From: an uncultured Verrucomicrobiota bacterium
Lineage (GTDB): Bacteria > Verrucomicrobiota > Verrucomicrobiia > Limisphaerales > UBA9464
Direction of reading: 5' to 3'
Assembly: GCA_903939515.1 (NCBI GenBank)
Contig: CAJAHH010000113.1
Coordinates: 1-64,000 of the forward strand
DNA: 64,000 nucleotides
Position numbers and translations under genes: made by a program. The stretch's first letter is position 1; every line of letters starts with the position of its first letter. A model generated the notes under the pieces. It ran no database searches and was not told the origin of the DNA. It saw only the letters and a program-made list of their open reading frames with translations. Below, piece by piece: positions 35,037-44,119 of the stretch.

Positions 35037-35171
35037 CGGGATGGATGGTTTTTTTAAAGGAAACCCTCGAATCGAAGGTCTTCGCTGCACCACCAAACGC
35101 CGCCGGTTGCAGGTCTCCGAATCGTTTGCTTACGAATAGATCGGCACATGGCTAAAGCGGAGGGTCCACCC

Positions 35172-35465
35172 TCATCTCAACGCTCGCCGGATCCGTTCTG
35201 GTGCCTGGCGAAGATCCAACACGCGCCAGATTACGAAGACCTCAACCGATTCCATGCGATAGTATACGGCATATGGAAAACGCCGCGCCAGAAGTCGGTG
35301 ATAGGCAAACACTTTTCGGTGAATGCCAGCAAACAGAACCAACGAATCGATCTCCGAAAACAGACTATCGAGAAAATAGGCACCGAGTCCCTCTCCCTGC
35401 CGATCGTAAAACATCCGGCCACGGTCGAGATCGTGCAACGCTGAGTCTAGGATTCGCACTCTCAT
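35172..35465 (-). CDS. RelE/ParE family toxin
   Basis: A 97-residue protein of the RelE/ParE superfamily. It begins MRVRILDSALHDLDRGRMFYDRQ, with the helix pair YDRQGEGLGAYFLDSLFSEID, then FPYAVYYRMESVEVFVIWRVLDLRQAP, the strand pattern of ParE-type toxins, and a basic C-terminus RRALR. ParE members poison gyrase while RelE members cleave mRNA on ribosomes; the lack of a clear catalytic triad favours ParE-like. Its ATG overlaps the antitoxin stop by 4 bp, in the antitoxin-first order usual for type II systems. Confidence 0.9.
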   Translation of the reverse strand: MRVRILDSALHDLDRGRMFYDRQGEGLGAYFLDSLFSEIDSLVLFAGIHRKVFAYHRLLARRFPYAVYYRMESVEVFVIWRVLDLRQAPERIRRALR

Positions 35466-35674
35466 TTCATGCGACGTCTCAGCTCCTCCTTGGCCTCCTC
35501 CCAGTCGTGAACGACCTCTCGTCCGTCCCGAACGCGATCCGCCGTTTCTTTGAGCAACTGAGCATGCCAGCCCGGTGATTCCAGGCTTTGGTCATCCCCG
35601 GCAAGGTCTTCCCAGATCTCGTGCATCGCCTTGAGCTTCTGCTCGCGGGACATCGTTTGCAGATCCAGCTTCAT
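35462..35674 (-). CDS. Addiction-module antitoxin (putative addiction module component family)
   Basis: A 70-residue partner of the ParE-like toxin. The N-terminus LDLQTMSREQKLKAMHEIWEDLA and the motif SLESPGWHAQLLKE match the addiction-module component family, in which the first half dimerises and the SP-x-WH segment leads into the toxin-wrapping helix (EEAKEELRRRMK). It should neutralise the toxin and, with it, repress the operon. The gene-poor flanks and an adjacent palindromic element suggest a mobile or plastic locus. Confidence 0.9.
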   Translation of the reverse strand: MKLDLQTMSREQKLKAMHEIWEDLAGDDQSLESPGWHAQLLKETADRVRDGREVVHDWEEAKEELRRRMK

Positions 35675-35797
35675 TTAAATTACCGTAAGCGAGGCACCAC
35701 CGTGCGCAACGCCGTTTTCGATGACACGCAATGTGATCGATCGCCACCCACCCTCGAACGGAAGTGCCGAGAGGAAATTGGTCTGAACCCACCGCTT

Positions 35798-35962
35798 TTA
35801 TGTCTTATTCGGCGATTCTCGGGTGGCTCGGGGCTCGGGGCCTCGACTGGCTTCGTCGAGCGCAGCAAACAAGTCACTGATCTCATCTCGATAATTCTTA
35901 AATCCCCAATCAAACCGTTGATTCAGCTTCTCAGCGACTTCGCTCCAAGAGCCCCCGTTGAC
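35798..35962 (-). pseudogene. Possible gene remnant (C-terminal fragment)
   Basis: This minus-strand frame of 54 codons runs stop to stop and lacks a usual start codon. It reads WSEVAEKLNQRF, DWGFKNYRDEI and SDLFAALDEASRG, an ordinary protein-like composition quite unlike the Arg-rich shadow frames around it. It looks like the C-terminal part of a small helical protein that lost its 5' end. The family is not recognised. It lies between the toxin-antitoxin pair and a copy of the dispersed element. Confidence 0.3.
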
Positions 35963-36010
35963 TCAAAAAGAATAACACTGGCGCGGGGCCAGGGAGGCCA
36001 CCGAGCGGCA

Positions 36011-36120
36011 GCGGGATCGGGTCGGAGCAAGCTCGGGAAGCGATCATCCTTTCCCCTCGCGCAACGCGCGAAAGCTCCAGCCTCCCCGGAGCTTCCATGC
36101 GAGCGCAGGCCCGGTCCCGC
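36011..36120 (+). repeat. Dispersed 110-bp palindromic element, copy C
   Basis: Starts GCGGGATCGG and ends CCGGTCCCGC, inverted terminal repeats with one G-T type difference. The central hairpin is CGCGC-AAC-GCGCG and the second stem TGCG-AG-CGCA. Similarity to the other copies extends about six bases beyond each end. It lies downstream of purH and beside the toxin-antitoxin locus. Confidence 0.8.
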
Positions 36121-36537
36121 AGAGCGTCCCGCCCACACGCCTGCGAATCCCCGCGTCTGGGGAGCTCGCCCGTCCTGAATGAGTCACCCCTTACCACGCG
36201 TTTCCGCTGCTGGTCTTGCCCGTGCTATTCGAAGACAGACGAACGGCGTCCTGAAGGCCCCATCACCCGCAAAACCTCAGCCGACCGAGCCGACCCCGCC
36301 GTATGTGCTGATCCTACAGTCTGCGCCGGCCATGCCGATCGTGCCCGCAAGTGCCTCCGCCCGCAGACGCCGGATCTCCGAGAAGAACACCGCACCCATC
36401 GAACTGCGCACGGAACGCCGCAGGTAGGGATGAGCCGAGGTGGGGGCGGAGATCAGCTCGGGAGCTTCCCCATCCGGCAAATCCCTGCGCGTGACCATGG
36501 GTTCAAGACTCCCAGACTCCGGGCCACCGCACCCGGC

Positions 36538-38085
36538 TCAGTGCCGGAAATGACGGGTTCCGGTGAAGACCATGGCCATGCCCCGCTCGTTGGCCGCGCG
36601 GATGACCTCCTCATCGCGCACCGAACCACCGGGCTGAATGGCGGCCGTGGCGCCGGCTTGGGCCGCAGCGATCAATCCGTCTGCGAACGGGAAAAACGCA
36701 TCCGAACACACCACACTGCCCTTCAAGTCGAGGCCCGCCTCGCCGGCCTTCCAGACGGCGATGCGGCTGGAATCCACCCGGCTCATTTGACCCGCACCCA
36801 CACCCAACGTGGCCTGGGCACCGCAGTACAGAATAGCGTTCGACTTGAGGTGCTTCACCACGCGCCAACCGAAGAGCATCGCCTCGAGTTCCGCCGGCGA
36901 CGGCGCCCGCTGCGTAACCACCTTGAGGTCGGCCTCGGTGGTGATCTTCAAATCGCGCTGCTGCCACAAGTACGACTCGGCTCCCACGCTGCGCAGGTCA
37001 TGCGATCCAGCCGCGACCGGCGAGCACAGCATCTTGAGGAGCCGCAAGTTCTTCTTCTGACGCAAGAGGTCCAAAGCATCGGCTTCGAACTCCGGAGCGA
37101 TAATCACCTCGCTGAAGATCTCGGCGATGGCCTTGGCGCAGGCGAGATCCAGCGGACGGTTTACGGCAATGATCCCGCCGAAGGGCGCCTGCCGGTCAGT
37201 GGCAAAAGCCCGCTGCCAGGCCTCGTGCAAATCAGCCCCGCGGCCCACGCCGCACGGATTGGTGTGCTTGAGGATGGCCAGCGTCGGCAACTGACCTTCG
37301 AACTCCGTGATCAAGGCCGCAGCGGCCGTCAGGTCGAGGATGTTGTTGTACGACAACTCCTTACCGTGCAGTTGCTGGAAATACTCGTGGAACTTGCCGT
37401 ACAAGGCCGCCTTCTGGTGCGGGTTCTCCCCGTAACGCAGGGGTTGGGCCAGCGGCGCACTCACCGCCAAATTCGGCAACACCGCGTCCGGGCCGGAAAA
37501 CTCCCGGGTCAAATGGGCGGCGATGGCTGAATCATAGGCCGCCGTGCGAGCGAACACCTTGGCGGCCAACGTGCGCCGCAGCTCCAGCGTCGTCTCGCCG
37601 GCGGCGGCCACTTGTTCAGAGACGATTCCGTAATCGGCCGGATCCACCACCACCGTCACGCTCTCATGATTCTTGGCCGCACTCCGCAGCATGGAGGGCC
37701 CGCCAATGTCGATGTTCTCGATGGCGTCATGCAAATGGACCCCGGGCTTGGCCACTGTCGCCTCGAAGGGGTAGAGATTCACCACCACCAAATCGATGGG
37801 CAAGATGCCGTGCTCGCGCACCGTGGCCTCATGCACCGGATTGCCGCGCAGGTACAGCAACCCGCCGTGAACCCTCGGGTGCAACGTCTTCACCCGACCG
37901 TCGAGCATCTCCGGGAAGCCGGTGTGCTCGGAGATGTCGCGCACCGGTAGGCCGGCCTCACGGATCGCCTGGGCGGTTCCACCGGTGGAAAGCAGTTCTA
38001 CACCGGCCGCCACGAGGGTGCGGGCGAAGGGGACGAGTCCGGATTTATCGGAGACGGAGAGCAGGGCACGCTGAATACGAGGCAT
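36538..38085 (-). CDS. purH: Bifunctional AICAR formyltransferase / IMP cyclohydrolase
   Basis: A 515-residue enzyme for the last two steps of IMP synthesis. The N-terminal MGS-type cyclohydrolase domain (about 1-150) starts [22 protein letters not shown] and has [25 protein letters not shown] and [17 protein letters not shown]. The C-terminal AICAR transformylase domain has [26 protein letters not shown]-like [11 protein letters not shown], and the terminal [30 protein letters not shown]. The ATG at 38085 matches the family start; the in-frame ATG at 38142 would add 19 unrelated residues. The ParA gene lies 99 bp upstream. PurN is encoded nearby on the other strand. Confidence 0.97.
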   Translation of the reverse strand: MPRIQRALLSVSDKSGLVPFARTLVAAGVELLSTGGTAQAIREAGLPVRDISEHTGFPEMLDGRVKTLHPRVHGGLLYLRGNPVHEATVREHGILPIDLVVVNLYPFEATVAKPGVHLHDAIENIDIGGPSMLRSAAKNHESVTVVVDPADYGIVSEQVAAAGETTLELRRTLAAKVFARTAAYDSAIAAHLTREFSGPDAVLPNLAVSAPLAQPLRYGENPHQKAALYGKFHEYFQQLHGKELSYNNILDLTAAAALITEFEGQLPTLAILKHTNPCGVGRGADLHEAWQRAFATDRQAPFGGIIAVNRPLDLACAKAIAEIFSEVIIAPEFEADALDLLRQKKNLRLLKMLCSPVAAGSHDLRSVGAESYLWQQRDLKITTEADLKVVTQRAPSPAELEAMLFGWRVVKHLKSNAILYCGAQATLGVGAGQMSRVDSSRIAVWKAGEAGLDLKGSVVCSDAFFPFADGLIAAAQAGATAAIQPGGSVRDEEVIRAANERGMAMVFTGTRHFRH

Positions 38086-38184
38086 ACTAGAGTCGCGAAG
38101 GGTGGCCGACAGAAAAAAAGCGTCAACGCTGCAACCGCTCAAGAAGCACGCTGGCTGCGAAACCCATCACCGGGCCGGCACGCC

Positions 38185-38772
38185 TCAGCGGAGGATCTCA
38201 AGGGCCAGCTGAAAAATTCTCTCCCGATTCTTGCTGACCACGACGCTAAATCCCTGGATCTGGGTCGACTCATAGGCCGCAGCCAACGGCAGCGAATTCT
38301 TGAGCACCGGCAAGCCGAGATCGCGCCCCATCTCTTCCTCATTCTGGCCACCCACCAGGGTGCGGCGACGCACCTTGTTGAACAAAATCATGGCCCGGGC
38401 AGTTGGAGACATGAACTGCTTCACCGACTCGACCATCGGAATCGAGGCCTGGGTGCTGAAGAGAGACTTCTCGGCAACAATGACCAATCGATCGCTGCGG
38501 GAAATGAGATCGCGGAAAAATGGATCAGGGCTGCTCGCCGAAACATCAATGCGACCGGGTGTGTCACAAATAATGACATCCGGAGCCACGCCCTCCGGCA
38601 ACGGTACCAATTTGCCCACGTGCGAGACCCACATCGCCAAGGACCCCTGAGGATCCATGTCTTCGAACTGCACCTGATAGCCCGCCGACTGCAAGGCTGC
38701 TCCCACGAGAATGGAGCAGGTGGATTTGCCCACGCCGCCCTTTTGGTTCAGGAAACTGATTCGTACGGCCAT
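38185..38772 (-). CDS. Orphan ParA/MinD family ATPase
   Basis: A 195-residue ParA-type P-loop ATPase. The deviant Walker A box is KGGVGKST at 11-18, including the signature Lys K11. MDPQGSLAMW follows as the A' region, and the Walker B site is DVIICDTPGR. It lacks the N-terminal HTH of plasmid ParA and is shorter than Soj, resembling small orphan ParA proteins that position cellular cargo. No parB follows. The neighbours are flgL (68 bp upstream on the same strand) and purH. Placement next to a flagellar gene raises a FlhG-like possibility, but the sequence does not specifically support it. Confidence 0.88.
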   Translation of the reverse strand: MAVRISFLNQKGGVGKSTCSILVGAALQSAGYQVQFEDMDPQGSLAMWVSHVGKLVPLPEGVAPDVIICDTPGRIDVSASSPDPFFRDLISRSDRLVIVAEKSLFSTQASIPMVESVKQFMSPTARAMILFNKVRRRTLVGGQNEEEMGRDLGLPVLKNSLPLAAAYESTQIQGFSVVVSKNRERIFQLALEILR

Positions 38773-38840
38773 CGGAGTAAATGGAATGCAGGCCGACCAT
38801 GGAATCCTCCGCCCCGGCAGAGGTTCGCCAGACCGACTGC

Positions 38841-39770
38841 TCAGATGTAGTCGAGGAGACTGATCTTGAGGATCTTGCCCGCAGACTGCAGGGCCGCAGA
38901 ATAGGCCGCCTGCAACTGGTTCAGTTCCACCAGCGTCTGAGCCAGATCCGCATCGCTCTCTTGCGAGATCAATTGATTGGTCGAAATAGACTCCGAGGAA
39001 TTCTGTTTAGCGGCTACCTCCAACCTCGACTGAGCCGCGCCCAAAGTCGCAAAACTTTCGATGAAACCGCTCTCATCCTTCATCAGTGACGTACTGATGT
39101 CGGGGAAAGCGGACTTATCGCCCTCATTCAGGGCATCGCGCAAAGCGATCAGGTGACCGAAAACATCTACCCCGGCGCGATCATCCTTTAGAAGTCCGCG
39201 GGGGCCGCTGGTCGATTCATTGGCTCCGGGAACATCGAGCGCAAAGGAAATTCCAGCAGAAATGTCCACCTGCCGGACCTTCGAGTTCCCTTTGTAGGCC
39301 ACCGAAGTGATATTTCCATCCGCATCCCGAACGGCCTCAAATGCCGTCGCAACGCCCGAAGTTCCACCAAACAGAGCCTCATTGGAGTCCTTGCCGTTGG
39401 CCAAGGCCAATGCATTCTCCAGCAATTGGTTTACTTCGGCGGAGTAGGCCCCGTAGTCATCCTTGGTCCGGATGCTGTTGGCCATGGTCGCCAACTCGGA
39501 CGCCCGGTCCGTCATCTTCTTGAGCTGAGAACTGGCGGAGTAAATTGCCTGCGAACGGGTTTGCAGCTTGGTAACGTTGTCGGAGTACTGACCCAGACGC
39601 TGAAAATCACCCTGAAGTTCGAGAACGTTCAGAAACGCACTCGGATCATCCTCAGCATTCCGAATTCGCTGACCGGTCGCCGCCTGCGTCTGCAGTCGTG
39701 CCTGACGCACCGTCAACTCATTGACGGTCCGCCCCAACTCATCGGGGAAGGTGGACTGGGCTACACGCAC
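38841..39770 (-). CDS. flgL: Flagellar hook-filament junction protein FlgL
   Basis: A 309-residue protein of the flagellin/FlgL family. The N-terminal D0/D1 helix region reads RVAQSTFPDELGRTVNELTVRQARLQTQAATGQRIRNAEDDP, and the C-terminal helix ends SAGKILKISLLDYI, the LLD-y/f ending typical of FlgL rather than flagellin. The GTG at 39770 places the first helix at the N-terminus as in the family; longer in-frame starts add an unrelated, non-secretory segment. FlgL is exported by the flagellar type III system and joins hook to filament. It stands alone here, without flgK or filament genes, so the other flagellar genes are elsewhere. Confidence 0.85.
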   Translation of the reverse strand: MRVAQSTFPDELGRTVNELTVRQARLQTQAATGQRIRNAEDDPSAFLNVLELQGDFQRLGQYSDNVTKLQTRSQAIYSASSQLKKMTDRASELATMANSIRTKDDYGAYSAEVNQLLENALALANGKDSNEALFGGTSGVATAFEAVRDADGNITSVAYKGNSKVRQVDISAGISFALDVPGANESTSGPRGLLKDDRAGVDVFGHLIALRDALNEGDKSAFPDISTSLMKDESGFIESFATLGAAQSRLEVAAKQNSSESISTNQLISQESDADLAQTLVELNQLQAAYSAALQSAGKILKISLLDYI

Positions 39771-40011
39771 GACATCGGAATACTTACAGTCCCACACCAC
39801 CGCAACTAAAAATTTTACTTTAAATGAAACACTTCTAAGCACCGTCGCCAGAAACCCTGAGATACTGGGGAATTTACCGCAAAACACGCGGGTCCGACGC
39901 CATCCAAAACTGTTCCCCGCCTGCCGTCCTCGATGGGTAACCGCAATCTCTTCGAGGCCCAATAGTAAGCGAAGCTTGAGATCGAAGGCTCCTCACGCCT
40001 TGATCTGACGC

Positions 40012-40635
40012 ATGCAGAGTGGAAAGAAACTGAGACTAGGCGTGCTGGGGTCGGGCAAGGGATCCAATTTTGTGGCCATCGCCCAGGCCATTCAATGTGG
40101 CTCCCTGCCAGCGGAGGTGGCTGTGGTTCTCAGCGACAATCCAGAAGCCGGAATTCTGCAACAGGCCCGGGATCGGGGAATCTCGGCTCAATTCATTCCT
40201 CCGGGCGCCTTCCGCACCAAATTGGATCCCCTCGCCGAATCCACCTTCATTCAGTCTCTCCAAGACGCCCAAGTCGACTTAGTGGTCTTGGCCGGATTCA
40301 TGCGCATTCTTAAAGGAGACTTTCTTAAAGCCTTCGAGGGCCGCGTGATGAACATCCATCCGTCGTTGCTCCCCTCCTTCCCGGGCCTTGAGGCTTGGAA
40401 ACAGGCGTTGAACTACGGGGTCAAGGTCACGGGTTGCACAGTGCACTGGGTGGACCAGGGCGTGGACACCGGCCCAATCCTAGCTCAGCAAGCCGTACCG
40501 GTGCTCGAAGGGGACACTGTCACCTCACTGCACCAGCGCATTCAGGAGGCTGAACGAACACTCTACCCCGAGACCCTTACCCGATTGGCCCAGGGACCGT
40601 GGACGACGCAAGTTCGAGCAAGCTCCAAAGCCTAG
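40012..40635 (+). CDS. purN: Phosphoribosylglycinamide formyltransferase
   Basis: A 207-residue folate-dependent GAR transformylase. The N-terminus LRLGVLGSGKGSNFVAI carries the phosphate loop. The catalytic residues are visible as N114 and H116 in MNIHPSLLPSFPG and D152 in DQGVDTGPILAQ. Length matches the family. It is followed after 66 bp by an unrelated esterase gene on the same strand. With purH it gives two purine genes close together but on opposite strands. Confidence 0.96.
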   Translation: MQSGKKLRLGVLGSGKGSNFVAIAQAIQCGSLPAEVAVVLSDNPEAGILQQARDRGISAQFIPPGAFRTKLDPLAESTFIQSLQDAQVDLVVLAGFMRILKGDFLKAFEGRVMNIHPSLLPSFPGLEAWKQALNYGVKVTGCTVHWVDQGVDTGPILAQQAVPVLEGDTVTSLHQRIQEAERTLYPETLTRLAQGPWTTQVRASSKA

Positions 40636-40701
40636 AGGTCTCTCCACAGGCTTTTCCTGCGAAGACCGCTGCGTTTCTCCCAGTCCGATCATTCTCCCAC
40701 C

Positions 40702-41637
40702 ATGGTACTGCGTCGCATTCTCATCCGGGCCGCCTCCATTTTGGCTGGCCTCATCCTGGCTTTGACGGCATTGGCCGCCGGAGTGTGGCTCTACTACCAT
40801 CCGTCGCTCGCCTCCGTTCAACGGGTGACTTACGGGCAACGCCACGGCCACGAAGTCTCTTACGACGTGGTCCGACCCGAGAATCCCAACGGGCTCGGAG
40901 TGGCACTCATGGTCAGCGGGCGTTGGAAATCCGGCACTAACAGCTTCCGCCCTTGGATGACGGCCCCTCTGCTGCGCCGAGGGTACACCATTCTAGCGGT
41001 CTATCATGTGTCCCAACCAGAGGCGACGGTGGCGGAGATTTTCGAAGACGTGAGTCGGGCAATTCGGCACATCCGACATCATGCTCAAGAGCATGGCATC
41101 GACCCGAAGCGATTGGGTGTCACCGGCGGCAGCGCAGGCGGACACCTGAGCCTGCTTTTGGCCACCCGAGGCGGTCCCGGCCTCGCCCAGACCGCCGACC
41201 CCATCGATCGGGAGAGCAGCGCCGTTCAGGCCGTAGCCATCTTCTATCCCGTGACCGATTTGTTAAACTTGGGGGATTCAACCGAGAACCTCCACGATGG
41301 CGGCCCGCCAAAGAGCTTCGTGGAGGCCTTTCGTCCGCAACCCAACGGGCTGACCAACTGGGTGGATATCGGCAAGCCTCTCTCGCCGCTCTTCCATCTG
41401 CACCCCGGGGTTGCGCCCACCCTGATTTACCACGGGGATGCCGACACCCTTGTCCCGCTCGACCAATCCCAACGGTACCAAGCCCGCGCCCGGGAGGTCG
41501 GCTCGACCGTTGAACTCGTTGTACACCCGGGTGGGAAGCACGGATGGCTCACCATGCTCTGGGACATCTACCACTTCGCCGACTGGTTCGACCAGCACCT
41601 GGTGTCAACCACGGCCTCCGGAACCCCGGCCCGCTAG
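40702..41637 (+). CDS. Exported or membrane-anchored alpha/beta hydrolase (BD-FAE/acetyl-esterase-like)
   Basis: A 311-residue alpha/beta-hydrolase. The N-terminal hydrophobic segment (about residues 7-32, LIRAASILAGLILALTALAAGVWLYY) acts as a signal or anchor. The nucleophile elbow is GGSAGGH in RLGVTGGSAGGHLSLLLAT. The acid and base lie in TLIYHGDADTLVPLDQS and VHPGGKHGWLTM, where H is the likely catalytic His. This pattern matches small esterases that deacetylate xylan or feruloylated sugars and dipeptidyl-peptidase-like enzymes. Two acyltransferase genes follow on the same strand (52 bp), suggesting that acyl groups on sugars are added and removed in the same locus. Confidence 0.85.
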   Translation: MVLRRILIRAASILAGLILALTALAAGVWLYYHPSLASVQRVTYGQRHGHEVSYDVVRPENPNGLGVALMVSGRWKSGTNSFRPWMTAPLLRRGYTILAVYHVSQPEATVAEIFEDVSRAIRHIRHHAQEHGIDPKRLGVTGGSAGGHLSLLLATRGGPGLAQTADPIDRESSAVQAVAIFYPVTDLLNLGDSTENLHDGGPPKSFVEAFRPQPNGLTNWVDIGKPLSPLFHLHPGVAPTLIYHGDADTLVPLDQSQRYQARAREVGSTVELVVHPGGKHGWLTMLWDIYHFADWFDQHLVSTTASGTPAR

Positions 41638-41688
41638 CAAATCCGTCCTTGGCACCCCTGTCCGAGCTGGGCTTGATGGTTAATTAGC

Positions 41689-42822
41689 ATGGCGAACTCC
41701 CCGACTCCCGCCGTCCACGGCACTTCATCCCGACTGGCCAGCCTTGATGCTCTGCGCGGCTTCGACCTGTTCTGGATTTGCGGCGCGGACGCCTTTGGCC
41801 ACGCCTTCCTCACTGCTGCCAACGGTCCAGTGAGTCATGCCATCGCTGACCAACTGGAGCACGTGGCCTGGCAAGGCTTCCGCTTCTACGACTTAATCTT
41901 CCCGCTCTTCGTCTTCATTAGCGGCATTTCCATCGTCCTTTCACGCGGCGCCAAACCGGAGGCCGGTGATCGGTCTGGGGCGTTCCTGGCAATTCTCAAG
42001 CGCGCGGTCGTGCTTTACCTGCTGGGGGTGTTCTTCTACCGGGGATATACAGGCTGGGAGAACGACATCCGCTACCTCGGCGTCCTGCAGCGCATCGCCC
42101 TGTGCTACTTCTCGGCGGCCACTCTGCACTTGTTCCTAAGCCCCCGGGCCCTGCGAATAACCACCGTCGGGATCCTCTTAGGTTACTGGGGCCTCATGAC
42201 CCTCGTGCCGGTGCCCGGAGTTGGCCCGGCCAATCTCCAACCGGACACCAATCTAGCCCATTGGGTGGATACCCAGTTCCTCGGCGGCAAGAAGTGGAAC
42301 GGCGCCCATGATCCGGAAGGCCTCCTGAGCACCTTGCCCGCCATCGCCTCCTGCCTCCTCGGCGTGCTCGCCGGACTGTTCCTCAAAGACCCCTCCCGGA
42401 ATGCAGCTCAACGCCTAAAGACACTCACTCTGGCCGGCGTCGCCTTACTGGCCACGGGGCATTTGTGGGGATTGGCATTTCCGATCATTAAGGGCTTGTG
42501 GACCTCGTCGTATGTCTGTGTCGCGGGCGGTTGGAGTTGCCTGCTCTTGGCTCTTTTCTACGGACTCATCGATGTGAAAGGGTGGTCCAGCTGGGCCAAG
42601 CCCTTCACTTGGATTGGCATGAACTCTATCGCCGTCTACCTGGCCTCGAACCTGGCTGATTTCGGAAAACTGGCCAAACGACTGACCGGCGGTGAAGTCG
42701 CCCTCTTCTTGGACGGACTGCATCCAGGGACGACGGGCGTGGTCACCGCCTTCGTGTCCGTCGGGTTCTGCGTCTGGTTGGCTTGGCTTCTCCATGGCCG
42801 ACGGATTTTTCTGCGGATCTGA
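41689..42822 (+). CDS. DUF5009 / heparan-alpha-glucosaminide N-acetyltransferase-like membrane protein, copy 1
   Basis: A 377-residue integral membrane protein with about nine or ten hydrophobic segments. The N-terminal RLASLDALRGFDLFWI motif and HVAWQGFRFYDLIFPLFVFISGIS are diagnostic of the HGSNAT/YeiB-like acyltransferase clan, in which the ALRGFD segment and the following His sit at the acyl transfer site. GKKWNGAHDPEGLLSTLPAIASCLLGVLAG is a second family motif. Such proteins move acetyl groups from cytoplasmic acetyl-CoA to sugars outside the membrane. A close paralogue follows 18 bp downstream. Confidence 0.88.
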   Translation: MANSPTPAVHGTSSRLASLDALRGFDLFWICGADAFGHAFLTAANGPVSHAIADQLEHVAWQGFRFYDLIFPLFVFISGISIVLSRGAKPEAGDRSGAFLAILKRAVVLYLLGVFFYRGYTGWENDIRYLGVLQRIALCYFSAATLHLFLSPRALRITTVGILLGYWGLMTLVPVPGVGPANLQPDTNLAHWVDTQFLGGKKWNGAHDPEGLLSTLPAIASCLLGVLAGLFLKDPSRNAAQRLKTLTLAGVALLATGHLWGLAFPIIKGLWTSSYVCVAGGWSCLLLALFYGLIDVKGWSSWAKPFTWIGMNSIAVYLASNLADFGKLAKRLTGGEVALFLDGLHPGTTGVVTAFVSVGFCVWLAWLLHGRRIFLRI

Positions 42823-42840
42823 ACCCAACCTCGGAACGCA

Positions 42841-44085
42841 TTGCCACCTGCATCCCCTTTTCCTGTCATGCCCCCCGCCCAGAACCCCTCATCGACAACG
42901 GCCACACCACCGTCCGAGCGCCTCATGTCCCTCGACGCCCTCCGGGGGTTCGACATGTTCTGGATCGTCGGTGGCGCGGGCATCTTGCGGGCGCTGGAGA
43001 AGTTCAGCGGCTCCCCCTTGCTCAGCGGTATCCGCCAGCAACTCACTCATGTGGAATGGGCCGGCTTCCGATTCTATGACCTGATCTTCCCGCTGTTTGT
43101 CTTCATTGCCGGTGTGTCATTGACCTTCTCCACCGGCAAGGCCGTGGAGCGGAGCGGCAAGGCTGGAGCAGTCAAACGCCTGCTGACCCGCGGGCTCCTG
43201 CTGTTCTTGGTAGGCGTATTCTACTCCGGCGGGCTCTCGCAGGGCTTGGATGGAGTCCGATGGCTGGGTGTGCTCAACCGCATCGCATTAGCCTCTACGG
43301 CTGCGGGCATCCTGCTGGTGTTCCTGCCGGTCCGAGCGCTCTTGGGAGTTTGTGCCGGCATTTTGCTCGGTTACTGGGCCCTCTTCGCCTGGGTGCCCAT
43401 ACGGGCCATCCAACTCATCCCGACCGCCGTGCAAGAAGGCATGGCCCGCACCGGAACCACCAACGCCCAACAACTGTACTGGAGCACCCCTCAGCGGGTA
43501 ACGGGGCAATACGAGCCCGGCCTCAACGTGGTGAACCACTTCGACTTCGAACACCTTCCCGGCAAGAAGTATGACACTTACTACGATCCCGAGGGAATCC
43601 TCAGCACCATTCCAGCCATAGCCACCTGCCTCCTCGGAGTGTTTGCCGGTTCCTTGCTCCGACTAGGATCGCTCAAGCCCACTCAACGCACCCTACGGAT
43701 CATCTTAGCGGGACTGGCCTGCCTCGCCGTTGGATGGGTTTGGAATGGATCCTTCCCCATCGTGAAGAAACTCTGGACCTCTTCCTTCGTCCTGTTCGCA
43801 GGCGGTTGGAGCTTCCTGCTCTTGGCCGGATTTTACCAGGTGGTGGACGGATGGGGCCAACAACGCTGGTGCCAGCCCTTTGTCTGGATCGGCACCAACC
43901 CCATCACCCTCTACCTGCTCTCCAGCTTCGTGGGCTATGGAGCAGTGGCCGGACGTTTCCTGTCTCCAGAACTGCGCGCCCGACTCGGCACAACGGGAGA
44001 GGTGCTTCAGGCCGCCGGCGGGCTGCTCGTGCTCTTCCTCTTCGCCCGGGCTTTGCACCGCCGGAAACTCTTCCTCCGATTGTAG
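42841..44085 (+). CDS. DUF5009 / heparan-alpha-glucosaminide N-acetyltransferase-like membrane protein, copy 2
   Basis: A paralogue of the preceding gene, 414 residues from the ATG at 42841 or 405 from the ATG at 42868. It shares RLMSLDALRGFDMFWIVGG, HVEWAGFRFYDLIFPLFVFIAGVSL, and the YYDPEGILSTIPAIATCLLGVFAG segment. It is longer in a loop near residues 200-240 (QLYWSTPQRVTGQYEPGLNVV), probably outside the membrane, which may alter acceptor choice. The gap to copy 1 is short, so they are cotranscribed. A hairpin at its 3' end separates it from the convergent Lrp gene. Confidence 0.88.
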   Translation: MPPASPFPVMPPAQNPSSTTATPPSERLMSLDALRGFDMFWIVGGAGILRALEKFSGSPLLSGIRQQLTHVEWAGFRFYDLIFPLFVFIAGVSLTFSTGKAVERSGKAGAVKRLLTRGLLLFLVGVFYSGGLSQGLDGVRWLGVLNRIALASTAAGILLVFLPVRALLGVCAGILLGYWALFAWVPIRAIQLIPTAVQEGMARTGTTNAQQLYWSTPQRVTGQYEPGLNVVNHFDFEHLPGKKYDTYYDPEGILSTIPAIATCLLGVFAGSLLRLGSLKPTQRTLRIILAGLACLAVGWVWNGSFPIVKKLWTSSFVLFAGGWSFLLLAGFYQVVDGWGQQRWCQPFVWIGTNPITLYLLSSFVGYGAVAGRFLSPELRARLGTTGEVLQAAGGLLVLFLFARALHRRKLFLRL

Positions 44086-44097
44086 GACACAACCACC

Positions 44098-44119
44098 GAC
44101 AACGGCTCAGGGCCGTGTC
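44098..44119. terminator. Hairpin between convergent DUF5009 and Lrp genes
   Basis: GACAaCGGC pairs with GCCGTGTC around TCAGG, with one bulged A. It lies just after the DUF5009 stop and overlaps the Lrp stop codon. There is no T-tract on either strand. Confidence 0.35.

Larger units (their letters stand above)
35675..36537. other. 863-bp gene-poor stretch
   Basis: Between the antitoxin start and the purH stop there is no clear intact gene. It contains a short remnant-like reading frame (35798-35962) and one full copy of the dispersed 110-bp element (36011-36120). The remainder (36121-36537) has small overlapping frames on both strands with no recognisable product. Confidence 0.6.

Noticed and set aside
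36140-36537. Small frames downstream of purH (for example minus-strand 36277-36498)
   Set aside because: Short, overlapping on both strands, and without family resemblance, ribosome binding site or consistent codon use.
36097-37530. Plus-strand frame of 477 codons opposite purH
   Set aside because: purH is unmistakable on the other strand; the shadow product has no family features.
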